NCBI GenBank assembly: GCA_035494735.1
Contig: DATJGS010000023.1
Span: forward strand, 1 to 64,000
Length of the DNA: 64,000 nt
Direction: 5' to 3'
Source of the DNA: DATJGS01 sp035494735
GTDB taxonomy: Bacteria; Eisenbacteria; RBG-16-71-46
Shown in pieces: positions 17,302 to 26,947 of the stretch. A program made the position numbers and the translations under genes. Within the stretch, counting starts at the first letter, position 1. Every line of letters begins with the position of its first letter. The notes beneath the pieces were generated by a model. It ran no database searches. It was not told where the DNA came from and saw only the letters and a program-made list of their open reading frames with translations.

Positions 17302-18576
17302 TCAGCGTGACGGGCGGAAGCGCAGCGCGAGCGCGACGAGTTCCTCGGCGGGGCGACCGCGCCCGACGTGGGCGAGGGCGGCGTCGAGGATGCGCTCGAC
17401 CAGACGTTCCACCGGCACGTGGCGGCTCTCGTCGAGCAGCTCGGCCAGCACGTACTCCCCGAATCGTCGGCCGGCGCCGTCACGGGCTTCGAGGACGCCG
17501 TCGCTCACGACGACCAGCACGTCGCCGGGGAGCATGCGCACGTTCTCTTCGGCGTAGTCGCCCGGCATCTGTCCGCCGCAGCGCGGCCCGCCGCTCTCCA
17601 GACGATGGATCGCGCTGCCGTCGCTCGGCACCCAGAACGGCGGCATCGCGCCGGCCGCGCACGACGTGATCTCGCCGTTGCGCCCGATGTGCGCGAGCCA
17701 GATGCCGGCCGCGGCGCGACCGTGCAGGCGCTGGCGCAGTTCGGCGTCGAGTCGCGCGGCGAGCACGACGGGTGCGCGGCCGGGCGCGGCGCCGGCCACG
17801 AACAGGCCCTGCGCGAACGCGGCGGCGTGCGCGGCGTCGCCGTACGCGCCGGTCATGTCGGCGAACAGCAGGTCGAAGGAACCATCGGAGTGGGCGACGC
17901 GCTCGACGAGGTCGGCGCCCGGACCGTGGGCGCGGACGCGCGCCATGCCCAGCGTGTAGTCGCGCGATTCCTGCGCGCCGGGAGCGACCAGCGTGCCGCC
18001 GGGCGGCGGCCCGTCGGGCAGCGCCATGCCGTCGGCGATCTCGAGGCGCAGCAGACGTTCCAGCGTCTCGGCGGCGACGCACAGTTCGCGCTCCACCGCG
18101 GCGAGGTCGCCGTCGGCGAACACCGGCGCCGGCGCGGTGCGCGCCAGGTTCAGCACACCGATCGGCCCGTGCGCGGTGACCAGCGGCAGGCTCATCGCGG
18201 ACTCGATCGCCCGACCGGTCTCGACGCCGGTGAAGCGCTGGTCGCGGATCTCGCCGTTCAGGATCAGACCGCGGCGCTGGCGCATCACCCAGTCGGAGAT
18301 GCTGCGCGGGCGGGGTGGCACGTCCTGCCCCACGTACTCGCGGGCCAGACCGAGCGCCGCGTGCATGCGCAACAGGCCGGTGGCCGGGTTCACGAGCAGC
18401 AGCGAGGCGCGCGTGGCGGACGTCGCGGCGATGAGCACGTCGAGGATCTCGGCACTGGCGCCCGCCAGGGTCGATTCACGCCCGATGCGCTGCGTCACGG
18501 CCTGCAGCGGAAGCAGGGCCGAGGACAGATTGGGAGCGTCGGTGTTGCGTTCGATGGAGTGGATTCGGTCGCTCAC
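17302..18576 (-). CDS. GAF domain - PP2C/SpoIIE-like protein with altered metal ligands
   Basis: A 424-residue soluble protein. The GTG at 18576 is preceded by AGGAG at 9 nt. Residues about 20-190 form a GAF domain (ASLLLVNPATGLLRMHAALG, ISDWVMRQRRGLILN, SAMSLPLVTAHGPIGVLNLAR). The C-terminal half resembles SpoIIE/RsbU phosphatases: FADMTGAYGDAAHAAAF, GAMPPFWV and VVVSDGVLEARDGAG. The usual GGDFYD box is GADLVE, and the final DD before the last strand is EE (PAEELVALALRF), so two acidic ligands are Asp-to-Glu. It could be a weak phosphatase or a signalling pseudo-enzyme. No anti-sigma factor or antagonist is adjacent. It lies between miaB and gltA on the same strand, separated from gltA by a hairpin. 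Confidence 0.75.
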   Translation of the reverse strand: MSDRIHSIERNTDAPNLSSALLPLQAVTQRIGRESTLAGASAEILDVLIAATSATRASLLLVNPATGLLRMHAALGLAREYVGQDVPPRPRSISDWVMRQRRGLILNGEIRDQRFTGVETGRAIESAMSLPLVTAHGPIGVLNLARTAPAPVFADGDLAAVERELCVAAETLERLLRLEIADGMALPDGPPPGGTLVAPGAQESRDYTLGMARVRAHGPGADLVERVAHSDGSFDLLFADMTGAYGDAAHAAAFAQGLFVAGAAPGRAPVVLAARLDAELRQRLHGRAAAGIWLAHIGRNGEITSCAAGAMPPFWVPSDGSAIHRLESGGPRCGGQMPGDYAEENVRMLPGDVLVVVSDGVLEARDGAGRRFGEYVLAELLDESRHVPVERLVERILDAALAHVGRGRPAEELVALALRFRPSR

Positions 18577-18675
18577 GGCACACGTCTCCTGATGGGGTCC
18601 AGGAGGGGCCTGGCGGTACTTCAATTGTCGGCTCGGTCCGCGCCGGACTTGAGTTCGGTGGCCGCCGGTCAACAC

Positions 18676-18708
18676 GAAGGCGGCCAGGCGATTGGCCCGG
18701 CCGCCTTC
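18676..18708. terminator. Hairpin terminator after citrate synthase
   Basis: Arms 18676-18685 and 18699-18708 pair perfectly over 10 bp (GAAGGCGGCC and complement) with a 13-nt loop, 15 nt past the gltA stop on the minus strand. A TTTT run follows only on the plus-strand side. Confidence 0.6.
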
Positions 18709-18722
18709 TCGTTTTGCACGAA

Positions 18723-19865
18723 CTAGCCGCGCTGCTCCACGGGAACCCAGCGCTGGCCCTCGGGACCGGTGTACTGGGCGCGCGGCCGGATCAGGCGATT
18801 GTGCTCGTACTGCTCGAGCACGTGCGCCGTCCAGCCGGCGACGCGGCTCACCGCGAAGATCGGCGTGAACAGGTCGCGCGGGATGCCGAGCTGCGTGTAG
18901 ACCGTGGCCGAATAGAAGTCGACGTTCGCCGGGAGCTTCTTCGCGGACGTCACCAGCTGCTCGATCTGGACGCTCATCTCGTACCAGCGCGTGTCGCCGC
19001 GCAGTTCGCTCAGTTGCTGCGCCATGCGCTTCAGGTGCTTGGCGCGCGGGTCGCCGTCGCGGTACACGCGGTGCCCGAAGCCCATGATCTTCTCCTTGCG
19101 CTCCAGCGCGTCCTTCACCCAGGGCTCCGTGTTCTCGACCGTGCCCACCTTCTCGAGCATCGCCGCGACCTGCTCGTTCGCGCCGCCGTGCAGCGGTCCC
19201 TTGAGCGTGCCGATCGCCGAGACGATGGCCGAGTGGATGTCCGACAGCGTGGCCGCCGTGACGCGCGCCGAGAACGTCGACGCGTTCAGCTCGTGGTCGG
19301 CGTGCAGGATGAGCGCCTGGTCCATCGCGTCGACCGCGACGGGCTCCGGCTCCTTCTCGTTCAGCATCCACAGGAAGTTGAACGCCGTGCTCTTTCCGGC
19401 CATCGGGTGCACCGGCTCGAGTCCCTGGCGCAGGCGATGGAACGCGGCGATCAGCGTCGGCATCTGCGCGGTCAGGCGCAGCGCCTTGCGATGGTTCGCC
19501 TCGGGGCTCATGTCGAGATCGTCGGGATCGTAGAGCGCGAGGAGCGACACCGCGGTGCGCAGCACCTCCATCGGCTTCGCCGAACCGGGGAAGCGGCGCA
19601 GCGCCTCGATGACCTGCGCCGGTACGATGGCGTTCGCGGCCAGTTCGTTGCGCAGCTTGTCGAGTTCGGCGCGGCGCGGCAGGCGGCCGTCCCACAGCAG
19701 GAACACGATCTCCTCGAAGTTCGAATGCTCGGCGAGATCGTCGATGTCGTAGCCGCGATACGTGAGCTGCGAGCCGACGATCGTGCAGATCGCGGACGTG
19801 CAGGCCACGATGCCCTCGAGTCCGGCGTCGGTGAGGGCCTTGTCCTGCTGGTCGAGTGGGGCCAC
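18723..19865 (-). CDS. gltA: Citrate synthase
   Basis: A 380-residue enzyme of the short type II class. It condenses oxaloacetate and acetyl-CoA. Catalytic residues are recognisable as His226 (PLHGGANE), His265 (GFGHRVYRDGDPRA) and Asp316 (DFYSATVY), equivalent to His264, His305 and Asp362 of E. coli. HADHELNAST precedes them. The GTG at 19865 has GAGGAG 7 nt upstream and begins just before the conserved LEGIVACTS region, so longer in-frame extensions were rejected. A methylcitrate synthase cannot be fully excluded, but there is no prp gene nearby and glyoxylate-shunt genes lie 14 kb away. Confidence 0.92.
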   Translation of the reverse strand: MAPLDQQDKALTDAGLEGIVACTSAICTIVGSQLTYRGYDIDDLAEHSNFEEIVFLLWDGRLPRRAELDKLRNELAANAIVPAQVIEALRRFPGSAKPMEVLRTAVSLLALYDPDDLDMSPEANHRKALRLTAQMPTLIAAFHRLRQGLEPVHPMAGKSTAFNFLWMLNEKEPEPVAVDAMDQALILHADHELNASTFSARVTAATLSDIHSAIVSAIGTLKGPLHGGANEQVAAMLEKVGTVENTEPWVKDALERKEKIMGFGHRVYRDGDPRAKHLKRMAQQLSELRGDTRWYEMSVQIEQLVTSAKKLPANVDFYSATVYTQLGIPRDLFTPIFAVSRVAGWTAHVLEQYEHNRLIRPRAQYTGPEGQRWVPVEQRG

Positions 19866-19978
19866 GGCGAATCTCCTCGTGAGCGGGCCTGTGCCGCGGG
19901 CCCGGGAAGGTCGGGTCGGTTGCGTCGAACGAACGGTCGCGGAGTATCGCAGAGGGCGCCCGGCCGAGGCCAGGGCCC

Positions 19979-20008
19979 TTGACCGCACGGCGCCGAACTC
20001 GGCACACT
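19979..20008 (+). promoter_or_regulatory. Candidate promoter for queF
   Basis: TTGACC (19979-19984), 18-nt spacer, CACACT (20003-20008), 24 nt before the queF ATG. No preQ1 riboswitch-like structure is apparent. Confidence 0.35.
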
Positions 20009-20032
20009 CGCCGCCCTCTCGAAGGAGGCCCC

Positions 20033-20407
20033 ATGCCGAGCCGGCCGAGCAAGAAGCTCGAGACCTTCGCCAACCCGGCGCCCGGTCGCGACTACTGGAT
20101 TCGCCACGAATGTCCCGAGTACACCGCCGTGTGCCCGGTCACGGGTCAGCCCGACTTCGGCACGATCGTGGTGTGCTACGTGCCCGAGCGACGCTGCGTC
20201 GAGCTCAAGTCGCTCAAGCTCTACCTGTGGTCGTTTCGCGACGAGGGGCACTTCTTCGAGCAGGTCACGAACCAGATCCTGGACGACCTGGTGAAGGCGC
20301 TCGCGCCCCGGCGCATGGCGGTGATCGGGCGCTTCAACGTGCGCGGCGGCATCGCGACGCGGGTGGTCGCCCGCTACGAGAAGCCGGCTGGACGGCGCCG
20401 GCGCTGA
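20033..20407 (+). CDS. queF: NADPH-dependent 7-cyano-7-deazaguanine reductase
   Basis: A 124-residue unimodular (type I) QueF. It reduces preQ0 to preQ1 in queuosine synthesis. The catalytic Cys34 is in TAVCPVTGQPDFG, and the diagnostic QueF box is ELKSLKLYLWSFRDEGHF followed by FEQVTNQILDDL. The ATG at 20033 follows AAGGAGG. No other queuosine gene is adjacent. It is a single-gene unit between leftward gltA and the large subtilase gene. Confidence 0.95.
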   Translation: MPSRPSKKLETFANPAPGRDYWIRHECPEYTAVCPVTGQPDFGTIVVCYVPERRCVELKSLKLYLWSFRDEGHFFEQVTNQILDDLVKALAPRRMAVIGRFNVRGGIATRVVARYEKPAGRRRR

Positions 20408-20438
20408 GCGCTCCGGCCCGCTCTCCGCGCGAACCTCA

Positions 20439-20468
20439 TTGACCGCGGACGCGTCAGCCCGCGACAAT
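20439..20468 (+). promoter_or_regulatory. Candidate promoter for the large subtilase gene
   Basis: TTGACC (20439-20444), 18-nt spacer, GACAAT (20463-20468), 64 nt before the ATG at 20532. Confidence 0.4.
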
Positions 20469-20531
20469 CAGGGTCGCCGTCGGTCGGCCGGGCCCGGCGC
20501 GTTCACCTTGCCGTTCGTCCTGGAGCGACGC

Positions 20532-23500
20532 ATGCCCCGCCTGCCGCGTCTCGCGGCCCTCAGTGTCCTCGCGTTCGTGGCCCTGGCGACAGGCGCCCTG
20601 GCCGCGCCGCCCCCCGCGTACGTCCCCGGTGAAGTGCTCGTGCGCTACCGCCCGACCGCGCGCGCGGCGGAGCAGGCGGCGCTGCGCGCGGCGGTGCACG
20701 GTCGGGTGCTGCGCGACTTCGGCTTCATCCGCGTGGAACGGCTGGGCCTCGACGGTGTGTCCGTCGCGGACGCGGTGGCCCGCCTGTCGGCCGATCCGCG
20801 CGTCGAGTTCGCCGAGCCGAACTACGAGCTGCGCGCCGACCGCGCCCCGAACGATCCGCTCTACCCGCACGAGTGGCACCTGCACAACACCGGGCAGACG
20901 GGCGGCACGCCGGGCGCCGACATCCGCGCGCCCGGCGCGTGGGACCAGTTCACCGGCGATTCCACGCTGCTCGTCGGCGACATCGACAGCGGCATCGACT
21001 ACCAGCATCCCGACCTCGTCGCGAACGTGTGGACGAATCCCGGCGAGATCCCGGACAACGGCATCGACGACGACGGCGACGGCTACGTGGACGACGTCCA
21101 CGGCTACGACTTCGCGAACAACGACAGCGATCCGATGGACGACAACGGCCACGGCACGCACACGGCCGGCATCATCGCCGCGCACGGCGACAACGGCACC
21201 GGGGTGTCCGGGGTGTGTTGGCGCGCGAAGATCGTCGCCATCAAGTTCCTGAACGCGTCGGGCGTGGGCAGCATCGCGACGGCGGTGGAGGCGATCCAGT
21301 ACTCGATCCGCGTCGGTTGCCGCCTCACGAACAACTCGTGGGGCGGGGCCGGGGATTCGCAGACGCTGCGCAGCGCGGTCGCGGCCGCGGGCGCCGCCGG
21401 TCAGCTGTTCGTCGCGGCGTGCGGCAACGCGAGCCGCGACGTGGACGTCGACCCGAATTACCCCTCGGGCTACCGCCTGCCGAACGTGATCTCGGTCGCC
21501 GCGACCGACGCCGACGACCAGCTCGCGATCTACTCCAACTTCGGCGCGACCACCGTCGACCTCGCCGCGCCGGGCAGCGACATCCTCTCGACGTTCCCGG
21601 CGGACCATTACGCGCTGCTGTCAGGGACCTCGATGGCGACGCCGATGGTGACGGGCGTGGCCGCGCTCGCGATGGGGCGCTTCCCGCAGCTCGACGCGCC
21701 GGGCATCCGCGATCTCGTGCTGCGCAGCGTCGTGCCGTTGCCGCAGCTCGCGGGTCGCGTCGCCAGCGGCGGGCGCCTCGACGCGTTTCTGACGCTGCTC
21801 GTGCCCGACAGCCTGCCGCCGGCCGCAATCTCCGATCTGGCCGCGTCGGACGTGTCGTCGAACGGCGTCACGCTGACCTGGACGGCGACCGGCGACGACA
21901 GCCTGAGCGGTCGTGCGACGCGCGTCGAAGTGCGCGTCGCGAACGGCCCGATCACGCCGGCGAACTGGGCGGCGGCGACGCTGCTGCCGGGCACGCCCGA
22001 GCCCGACGCCGCGGGCACGCCCGAGCGCTTCGACGTCAACGGCCTGGCGTTCCAGACGTCGTACTGGATCGCCGCGCGCGCGTTCGACGAGGTGGGCAAC
22101 GCGTCGGCCCTGTCGAATCAGGTGACGATCACCACGCTCGGCATCCCGCGCGTCCAGGTCGCCCCCGACTCGCTGGCCGCGACGCTCGTCTCGGGGCGCG
22201 ACACGCTCGAGACGCTGACGCTCACGAATGCCGGCGCCGGCACGCTGGACTTCACGATCCCCTCGCCGCAGATCGCCATCGGCACGTCGCACGCGTTCGC
22301 GCCGGTCGCGTTCGCGAAGGGCGTGGACGGCGACGGCGGCGTGCCGGTCGCCGAGGCGCACGGCGGCCCCGACGGCTTCGGCTACCGCTGGGCGGACTCG
22401 GACGACGCGGTCGGCCCAGCGTTCGCGTGGATCGACGCAAAGGCGCTGGGCCAGCCGCTCGCGCTGTCCGGCGACGACGTCCTGTCCGCGTCCGTCGACA
22501 TCGGATTCGACTTCCCGTTCTACGGGCAGACGTTTCGCGGGCTGCGCGTGTGCACGAACGGCTTCCTGACCGTCAGCGACGTCCAGCCGCTGTACGGCAA
22601 TCAGCCGTTGCCGAATCCGGCGGCGCCGTCCGGGCTCATCGCGCCGTTCTGGGACGACCTCGATCTCGGCGCCACGACCCACGTGTACGCGTGGGGAGAC
22701 GGGTCGCGCTTCGTCGTCGAATACCTGGACGCGCCGCGCTTCCAGAGCGGCGGCTCGTTCACGTTCGAGGTGATCCTGGAGGCGAACGGCACGGTCCGTT
22801 ACCAGTACCTGCGCATGAGCGGCGTGCTCACGAGCGGCACGATCGGGGTGCAGAGCCCGGATTTCCAGAACGGGCTCGACGTCGTGTTCAACGCCCCGTA
22901 CGTGCACGATTCGCTGGCCGTCAAGCTCGCGCAGATTCCGCAGTGGTTGAGCGTGGCGCCGTCCTCGGGCCGGGTGCGTGCCGGCGAATCGCTGCCGCTC
23001 GCCGTGCACCTGGCGAGCACGACGCTGGAAGGCGGTCGTTATGACGCCCACGTGGCGGTGGTCAGCAACGATCCCGCCGATACGGTCCACGCGGTGCCGG
23101 TCGGCATGCGCGTCCTCGGCGTGCCGCGGCTCGCGGCGACGCCGCCGACCGTGGACTTCGGCGACGTGTTCGTCGGCGCGTCCGCGCTGCGGGTGATCAC
23201 GCTGTCCAATCCCGGCACCGATACGCTGCACGTGGCTTCCGTCCGCGCCTCGGACGGCGCCGTCGCGGTGGACGGCGCCGGCTTCGTGCTGCCGCGCTTC
23301 GCGCACCGCGACGTGGCGTTGCGCTACGCGCCGTCCGCTCCCGGTGCGCTCGCCGCCACGCTCGACGTGGTCAGCGACGATCCGCAGGCGCCGCTCGCGC
23401 ACTTCGCGCTCGCCGGTTTCGCGCGGCCGGCCCCCGTGCTGGCGATCGCCCCCGAGTCATTGGGCGTCGACCTGACCGCGGCGGACAGCGCCCGCCTCAC

Positions 23501-26500
23501 GCTGCGCCTCACGAACACGGGAGGCAGCCCGCTCGCGTTCCACGCGGCGACCGCGCGCGTCGGCGTGCCGTCGCCGTTCGTCGCGGGCGACGCCGAGAAC
23601 GTCCCGGTCGCCAAGGGCGCGGCCGACGTGCTGCACGGCGTGACGCCGTTCGCGGCCGGCGGCCCCGATGGCGCCGGCTACACGTGGCGGGACAGCCGCG
23701 AGCCCGACGCGGCGCCGTTCCAGTGGGAGGAGATCATCGATCGCGGCACGCCGATCGAGCTCACCGGCGACGACGCGGTGAGCGCGCCGATCCCGATCGG
23801 CTTCCCGTTCCCGTTCTACGGCTCGACGTTCGATTCGCTGCGCGTCTCGACGAACGGCCTGGCCAGCTTCACGAGCGCGAGCGCCGGCTTCTCGAACACG
23901 ACGTTGCCGAACCAGGGAAGCGGCGTTCCCGAGAACCTGCTCGCCGTGTTCTGGGACGACCTCGTGTTCCAGGGCGCGGCGCGCGCGGCGTGGTGGCGCG
24001 ACAACGGGCGGTTCATCGTCGAATACCGCGACGTGACCCGCTTCGGCGAGCCGGCCTCGCCCAACACGTTCGAGTTCGTGCTCGCGGCGGACGGCACGAT
24101 CGAGTACCGCTGGCTCGCGCTCGGCGCCACGAGCCTGTCGAGCGCCACGGTCGGCATCCAGAACGGGGCGCGCAACGACGGGCTGCAGGTGGTATTCAAC
24201 GCGCCGTTCCTCGCCGACAGCCTCGCGCTGCGCATCGACCCGCCGCTCGGCTGGCTCGCGGTGAGCCCGGATTCGGGCCTCGTCGCCCCCGGTGAGGCGG
24301 CCGACGTCGCCGTGCGCGTCGACAGCCGCGGGCTGCGCGCGGGTCCGTACCGCGGCGCCGTGCGCGTCGTCAGCAACGATCCGGTCGAGGGTCTGCGCCA
24401 AGTGCCGGTCGCGCTCCGCGTGCGCAGCGCCGCCGCGCTCGACGTGAGTCCCGGCGCGCTCGCGTTCGGGCGCGTCTCGATCGGCGAGCCCGGGCGTCTC
24501 GACGTGGCGCTCGCGAACACCAGCGCCGACACGCTGCACGTCACGAAGCTGGCGGGGACCGATGCGCACCTGCGTTGCGATTTCACGCGCGTGACGCTCG
24601 TGCCGTACGAAACGCGACACGTCGACGTGATCTGGACGCCGGACACTGAGGGGCCCTTCGCCGCCGAGTTCGTGATCGCGAGCGATGACGCGACGCATCC
24701 GGAGCGGCGATTGCCGGTGACGGGCGACGCGCGGTCCGCGCCGGACGCCGTGCTGCAGCCGGCGGCCCTCGACGTACCGCTGGCGCACGGTGCGACCGCG
24801 GGGATGTCGTCGGCGACGCGCCTCGTGCGCATCGTGAACGCCGGCGGCAACGACCTCGTGTGGCGCGCCGTGGCGCGACTCGGCATCGGTGCGGAGGGCG
24901 CGGTGCCCGCGGATTCCGAGGGGGCGAAGGGCGCCGTCGGAGTCCCCGGCGCGCTGGGGACCGGCGGTCCGGACGCCGGCGGCTATCGGTGGATCGACAG
25001 CGACGAGCCCGGCGGTCCGCCGTTCGCATGGATCGACGTCCGCTCCGTGGGCACGCGGCTTGCGCTCGACGGCGACGATCAGCTGAGCGCGCCCGTCGCG
25101 CTGCCGTTCCCGTTCGCGTTCTACGGCGCGACGTTCGACTCGCTGCGCGTGTGCACGAACGGCTACGCGTCGTTCACGAGCGCGATCGCGTCCTACGGCA
25201 ACGTGCCGTTGCCGAACGCCGGCCCGGCCGTGCCCGAGAACCTGCTGGCCGCGTTCTGGGACGACCAGGACTTCCGGCCCACCAGCGGCGTCGCGGCCGC
25301 GTACGTGTGGGGCGATTCCCAGCAGTTCGTGATCGCATTCCACGACGTGCCGCACGTCGACCTGGGCGGGCCCTACACGTACGAGATCGTGCTCGGCCGC
25401 GACGGCTCGATCGAGTACCGCTATCTGCACATGCCGCTGCGCACGAACGAGGCGACCATCGGCATCCAGAACGCGACGCGCGACGCCGGGCTGCAGGTCG
25501 TATGCAACGCGGGCTACGTGCACGACGCGCTCACCGTGCGCCTGGCGCGCGAGGCGCCGTGGCTCGCGGTCACGCCCGATTCGGGGCGCGTCGCCGCGGG
25601 CGCCGCCGACACGCTGCGCGTCACGTTGTCCGCGGAGACGCTGCCCGACGGCGACACGGCGGGAGAGATCCGCGTCGCGACGAACGACATGGCCAACGCC
25701 GTGGTCCGGGTGCCGGTGCGGGCGCACGTCGGCCTGCTCGCCGCCGAGGCGCGCTTCGCGCCGCGCTCGCTCGGGGCGGTGCATCTCGATCACGACGTGC
25801 GCCTCGCGCTGCGCGTGCCCGGGCACGACGCGAGCGAACTCGTCGCCGCGAGCATCCTTCTGAACGGCGCGATCGCGCCGGATCGGGAAGTGGCTCCTCG
25901 GATCGAAGGCGGCCGGCTCGTCGTCGGCTTCGCGCAGCAGGACCTGCTCGCCACCCGGTTCGGCGGCGGCGCGCTGCCGTTCGTCGTGACCGGGCAGGTC
26001 GCGAACGCCGGCTGGTTCGTGGGCGGCGACACGTTGCGCGTGCCCCAGGCCACGCTGCGCGAGCCGGCCACGCTCGCGGCCTGGGGTGCGCGCCAGGCGC
26101 CGCCCGCGTTCGAGGCCCAGACCGCGCACACGTTCGCGTGGACCGACCCGGCGGACGCCCAGGTCGATCACTACGAGCTGTGGTGGTCGCGCGACGGCGG
26201 CGATTCCTGGGACGCCATCGCCACCGGGCTCCGGACGCCGGTCGCGAGCTGGACGCCCCCGGCCGACACGAGCCGCGCGGCGCTCGTCGAGATGACCGGC
26301 TGGCACGGTGGCGACGTGACGAGCGCGTGGCTGTCGCAGCCGTTCCTGCTCGTGCGCCCCGATCTCGGCTCGCCGCCCGCTGTGCCGCGCGTCTTCGGCG
26401 TGCGGCTCGCCGGCTCCAACCCGGTGCGCGGCGACGTCGCGTTCGACGTCGCGTTGCCGGCCGCGGCGCGCGTCACGCTCGACGTGTTCGACGTGAACGG

Positions 26501-26666
26501 CGCGCGCGTGACGCGGCTCGTCGACGGCGCGTGGCCGGCCGGAGTCCATCGCGTCGCCTGGGACGGACGCGACGCGGGGCGGCGTCCGCTGGCAGCCGGC
26601 CTGTATTTCGCTCGCGCCACCTCCGGGCGCGAGCGCGCCGTGGCGCGGGTCGTGCTGCTGCGCTGA
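20532..26666 (+). CDS. Giant secreted subtilisin-like (S8) protease with triplicated beta modules and FlgD-like tail
   Basis: A 2,044-residue protein. Signal peptide (about 1-24); fervidolysin-type propeptide (VPGEVLVRYRPTA, VEFAEPNYELRAD); S8 domain with Asp152 (DIDSGIDYQHPDL), His207 (GHGTHTAGI) and Ser367 (SGTSMATPMVTG). A calcium-binding-like insert NGIDDDGDGYVDDVHG lies between Asp and His. A fibronectin-like domain (about 435-540) follows, then three copies of a module of about 430 residues. Each copy has an immunoglobulin/ASH-like strand set, a GG(P)DxxGYxWxDS lead, a domain with FPFYGxTFxxLRV and PFWDD, and a VSNDP-containing sandwich; the third lacks the last part. The C-terminus (about 1950-2044) is FlgD-like (VFDVNGARV, GLYFARA) and ends RVVLLR. 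Probably an extracellular or surface protease. Confidence 0.9.
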   Translation: MPRLPRLAALSVLAFVALATGALAAPPPAYVPGEVLVRYRPTARAAEQAALRAAVHGRVLRDFGFIRVERLGLDGVSVADAVARLSADPRVEFAEPNYELRADRAPNDPLYPHEWHLHNTGQTGGTPGADIRAPGAWDQFTGDSTLLVGDIDSGIDYQHPDLVANVWTNPGEIPDNGIDDDGDGYVDDVHGYDFANNDSDPMDDNGHGTHTAGIIAAHGDNGTGVSGVCWRAKIVAIKFLNASGVGSIATAVEAIQYSIRVGCRLTNNSWGGAGDSQTLRSAVAAAGAAGQLFVAACGNASRDVDVDPNYPSGYRLPNVISVAATDADDQLAIYSNFGATTVDLAAPGSDILSTFPADHYALLSGTSMATPMVTGVAALAMGRFPQLDAPGIRDLVLRSVVPLPQLAGRVASGGRLDAFLTLLVPDSLPPAAISDLAASDVSSNGVTLTWTATGDDSLSGRATRVEVRVANGPITPANWAAATLLPGTPEPDAAGTPERFDVNGLAFQTSYWIAARAFDEVGNASALSNQVTITTLGIPRVQVAPDSLAATLVSGRDTLETLTLTNAGAGTLDFTIPSPQIAIGTSHAFAPVAFAKGVDGDGGVPVAEAHGGPDGFGYRWADSDDAVGPAFAWIDAKALGQPLALSGDDVLSASVDIGFDFPFYGQTFRGLRVCTNGFLTVSDVQPLYGNQPLPNPAAPSGLIAPFWDDLDLGATTHVYAWGDGSRFVVEYLDAPRFQSGGSFTFEVILEANGTVRYQYLRMSGVLTSGTIGVQSPDFQNGLDVVFNAPYVHDSLAVKLAQIPQWLSVAPSSGRVRAGESLPLAVHLASTTLEGGRYDAHVAVVSNDPADTVHAVPVGMRVLGVPRLAATPPTVDFGDVFVGASALRVITLSNPGTDTLHVASVRASDGAVAVDGAGFVLPRFAHRDVALRYAPSAPGALAATLDVVSDDPQAPLAHFALAGFARPAPVLAIAPESLGVDLTAADSARLTLRLTNTGGSPLAFHAATARVGVPSPFVAGDAENVPVAKGAADVLHGVTPFAAGGPDGAGYTWRDSREPDAAPFQWEEIIDRGTPIELTGDDAVSAPIPIGFPFPFYGSTFDSLRVSTNGLASFTSASAGFSNTTLPNQGSGVPENLLAVFWDDLVFQGAARAAWWRDNGRFIVEYRDVTRFGEPASPNTFEFVLAADGTIEYRWLALGATSLSSATVGIQNGARNDGLQVVFNAPFLADSLALRIDPPLGWLAVSPDSGLVAPGEAADVAVRVDSRGLRAGPYRGAVRVVSNDPVEGLRQVPVALRVRSAAALDVSPGALAFGRVSIGEPGRLDVALANTSADTLHVTKLAGTDAHLRCDFTRVTLVPYETRHVDVIWTPDTEGPFAAEFVIASDDATHPERRLPVTGDARSAPDAVLQPAALDVPLAHGATAGMSSATRLVRIVNAGGNDLVWRAVARLGIGAEGAVPADSEGAKGAVGVPGALGTGGPDAGGYRWIDSDEPGGPPFAWIDVRSVGTRLALDGDDQLSAPVALPFPFAFYGATFDSLRVCTNGYASFTSAIASYGNVPLPNAGPAVPENLLAAFWDDQDFRPTSGVAAAYVWGDSQQFVIAFHDVPHVDLGGPYTYEIVLGRDGSIEYRYLHMPLRTNEATIGIQNATRDAGLQVVCNAGYVHDALTVRLAREAPWLAVTPDSGRVAAGAADTLRVTLSAETLPDGDTAGEIRVATNDMANAVVRVPVRAHVGLLAAEARFAPRSLGAVHLDHDVRLALRVPGHDASELVAASILLNGAIAPDREVAPRIEGGRLVVGFAQQDLLATRFGGGALPFVVTGQVANAGWFVGGDTLRVPQATLREPATLAAWGARQAPPAFEAQTAHTFAWTDPADAQVDHYELWWSRDGGDSWDAIATGLRTPVASWTPPADTSRAALVEMTGWHGGDVTSAWLSQPFLLVRPDLGSPPAVPRVFGVRLAGSNPVRGDVAFDVALPAAARVTLDVFDVNGARVTRLVDGAWPAGVHRVAWDGRDAGRRPLAAGLYFARATSGRERAVARVVLLR

Positions 26667-26947
26667 GCGAAGCGCCATCGGCCCGCGCGACGCGATCGGC
26701 CGCGCCGGTGCGCTCGGGCCCCGCGCCGGTCGGCATCGCGCCCGCCGGCCGCCCGCCCCGGCACGCCGTGCTCAAATGTGCTTGACGCCCCGCGCCTCAA
26801 CTCCAACACTCGACGCTCGGGATCGCACGGGCGTCGATCCCTGGACTCCGCCGTTCGAATCGCAACGAATCCCGCCGTCCGGCGTAGTAGCTCTCGACGC
26901 CCGGCGGCCCGGGCTCGCTGGTGAGCCGGGCACACCTTCCGAGGCCG

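Noticed and set aside
26850..26870. TTCGAATC resembling a tRNA T-loop
   Set aside because: No acceptor, D or anticodon stem can be folded around it.
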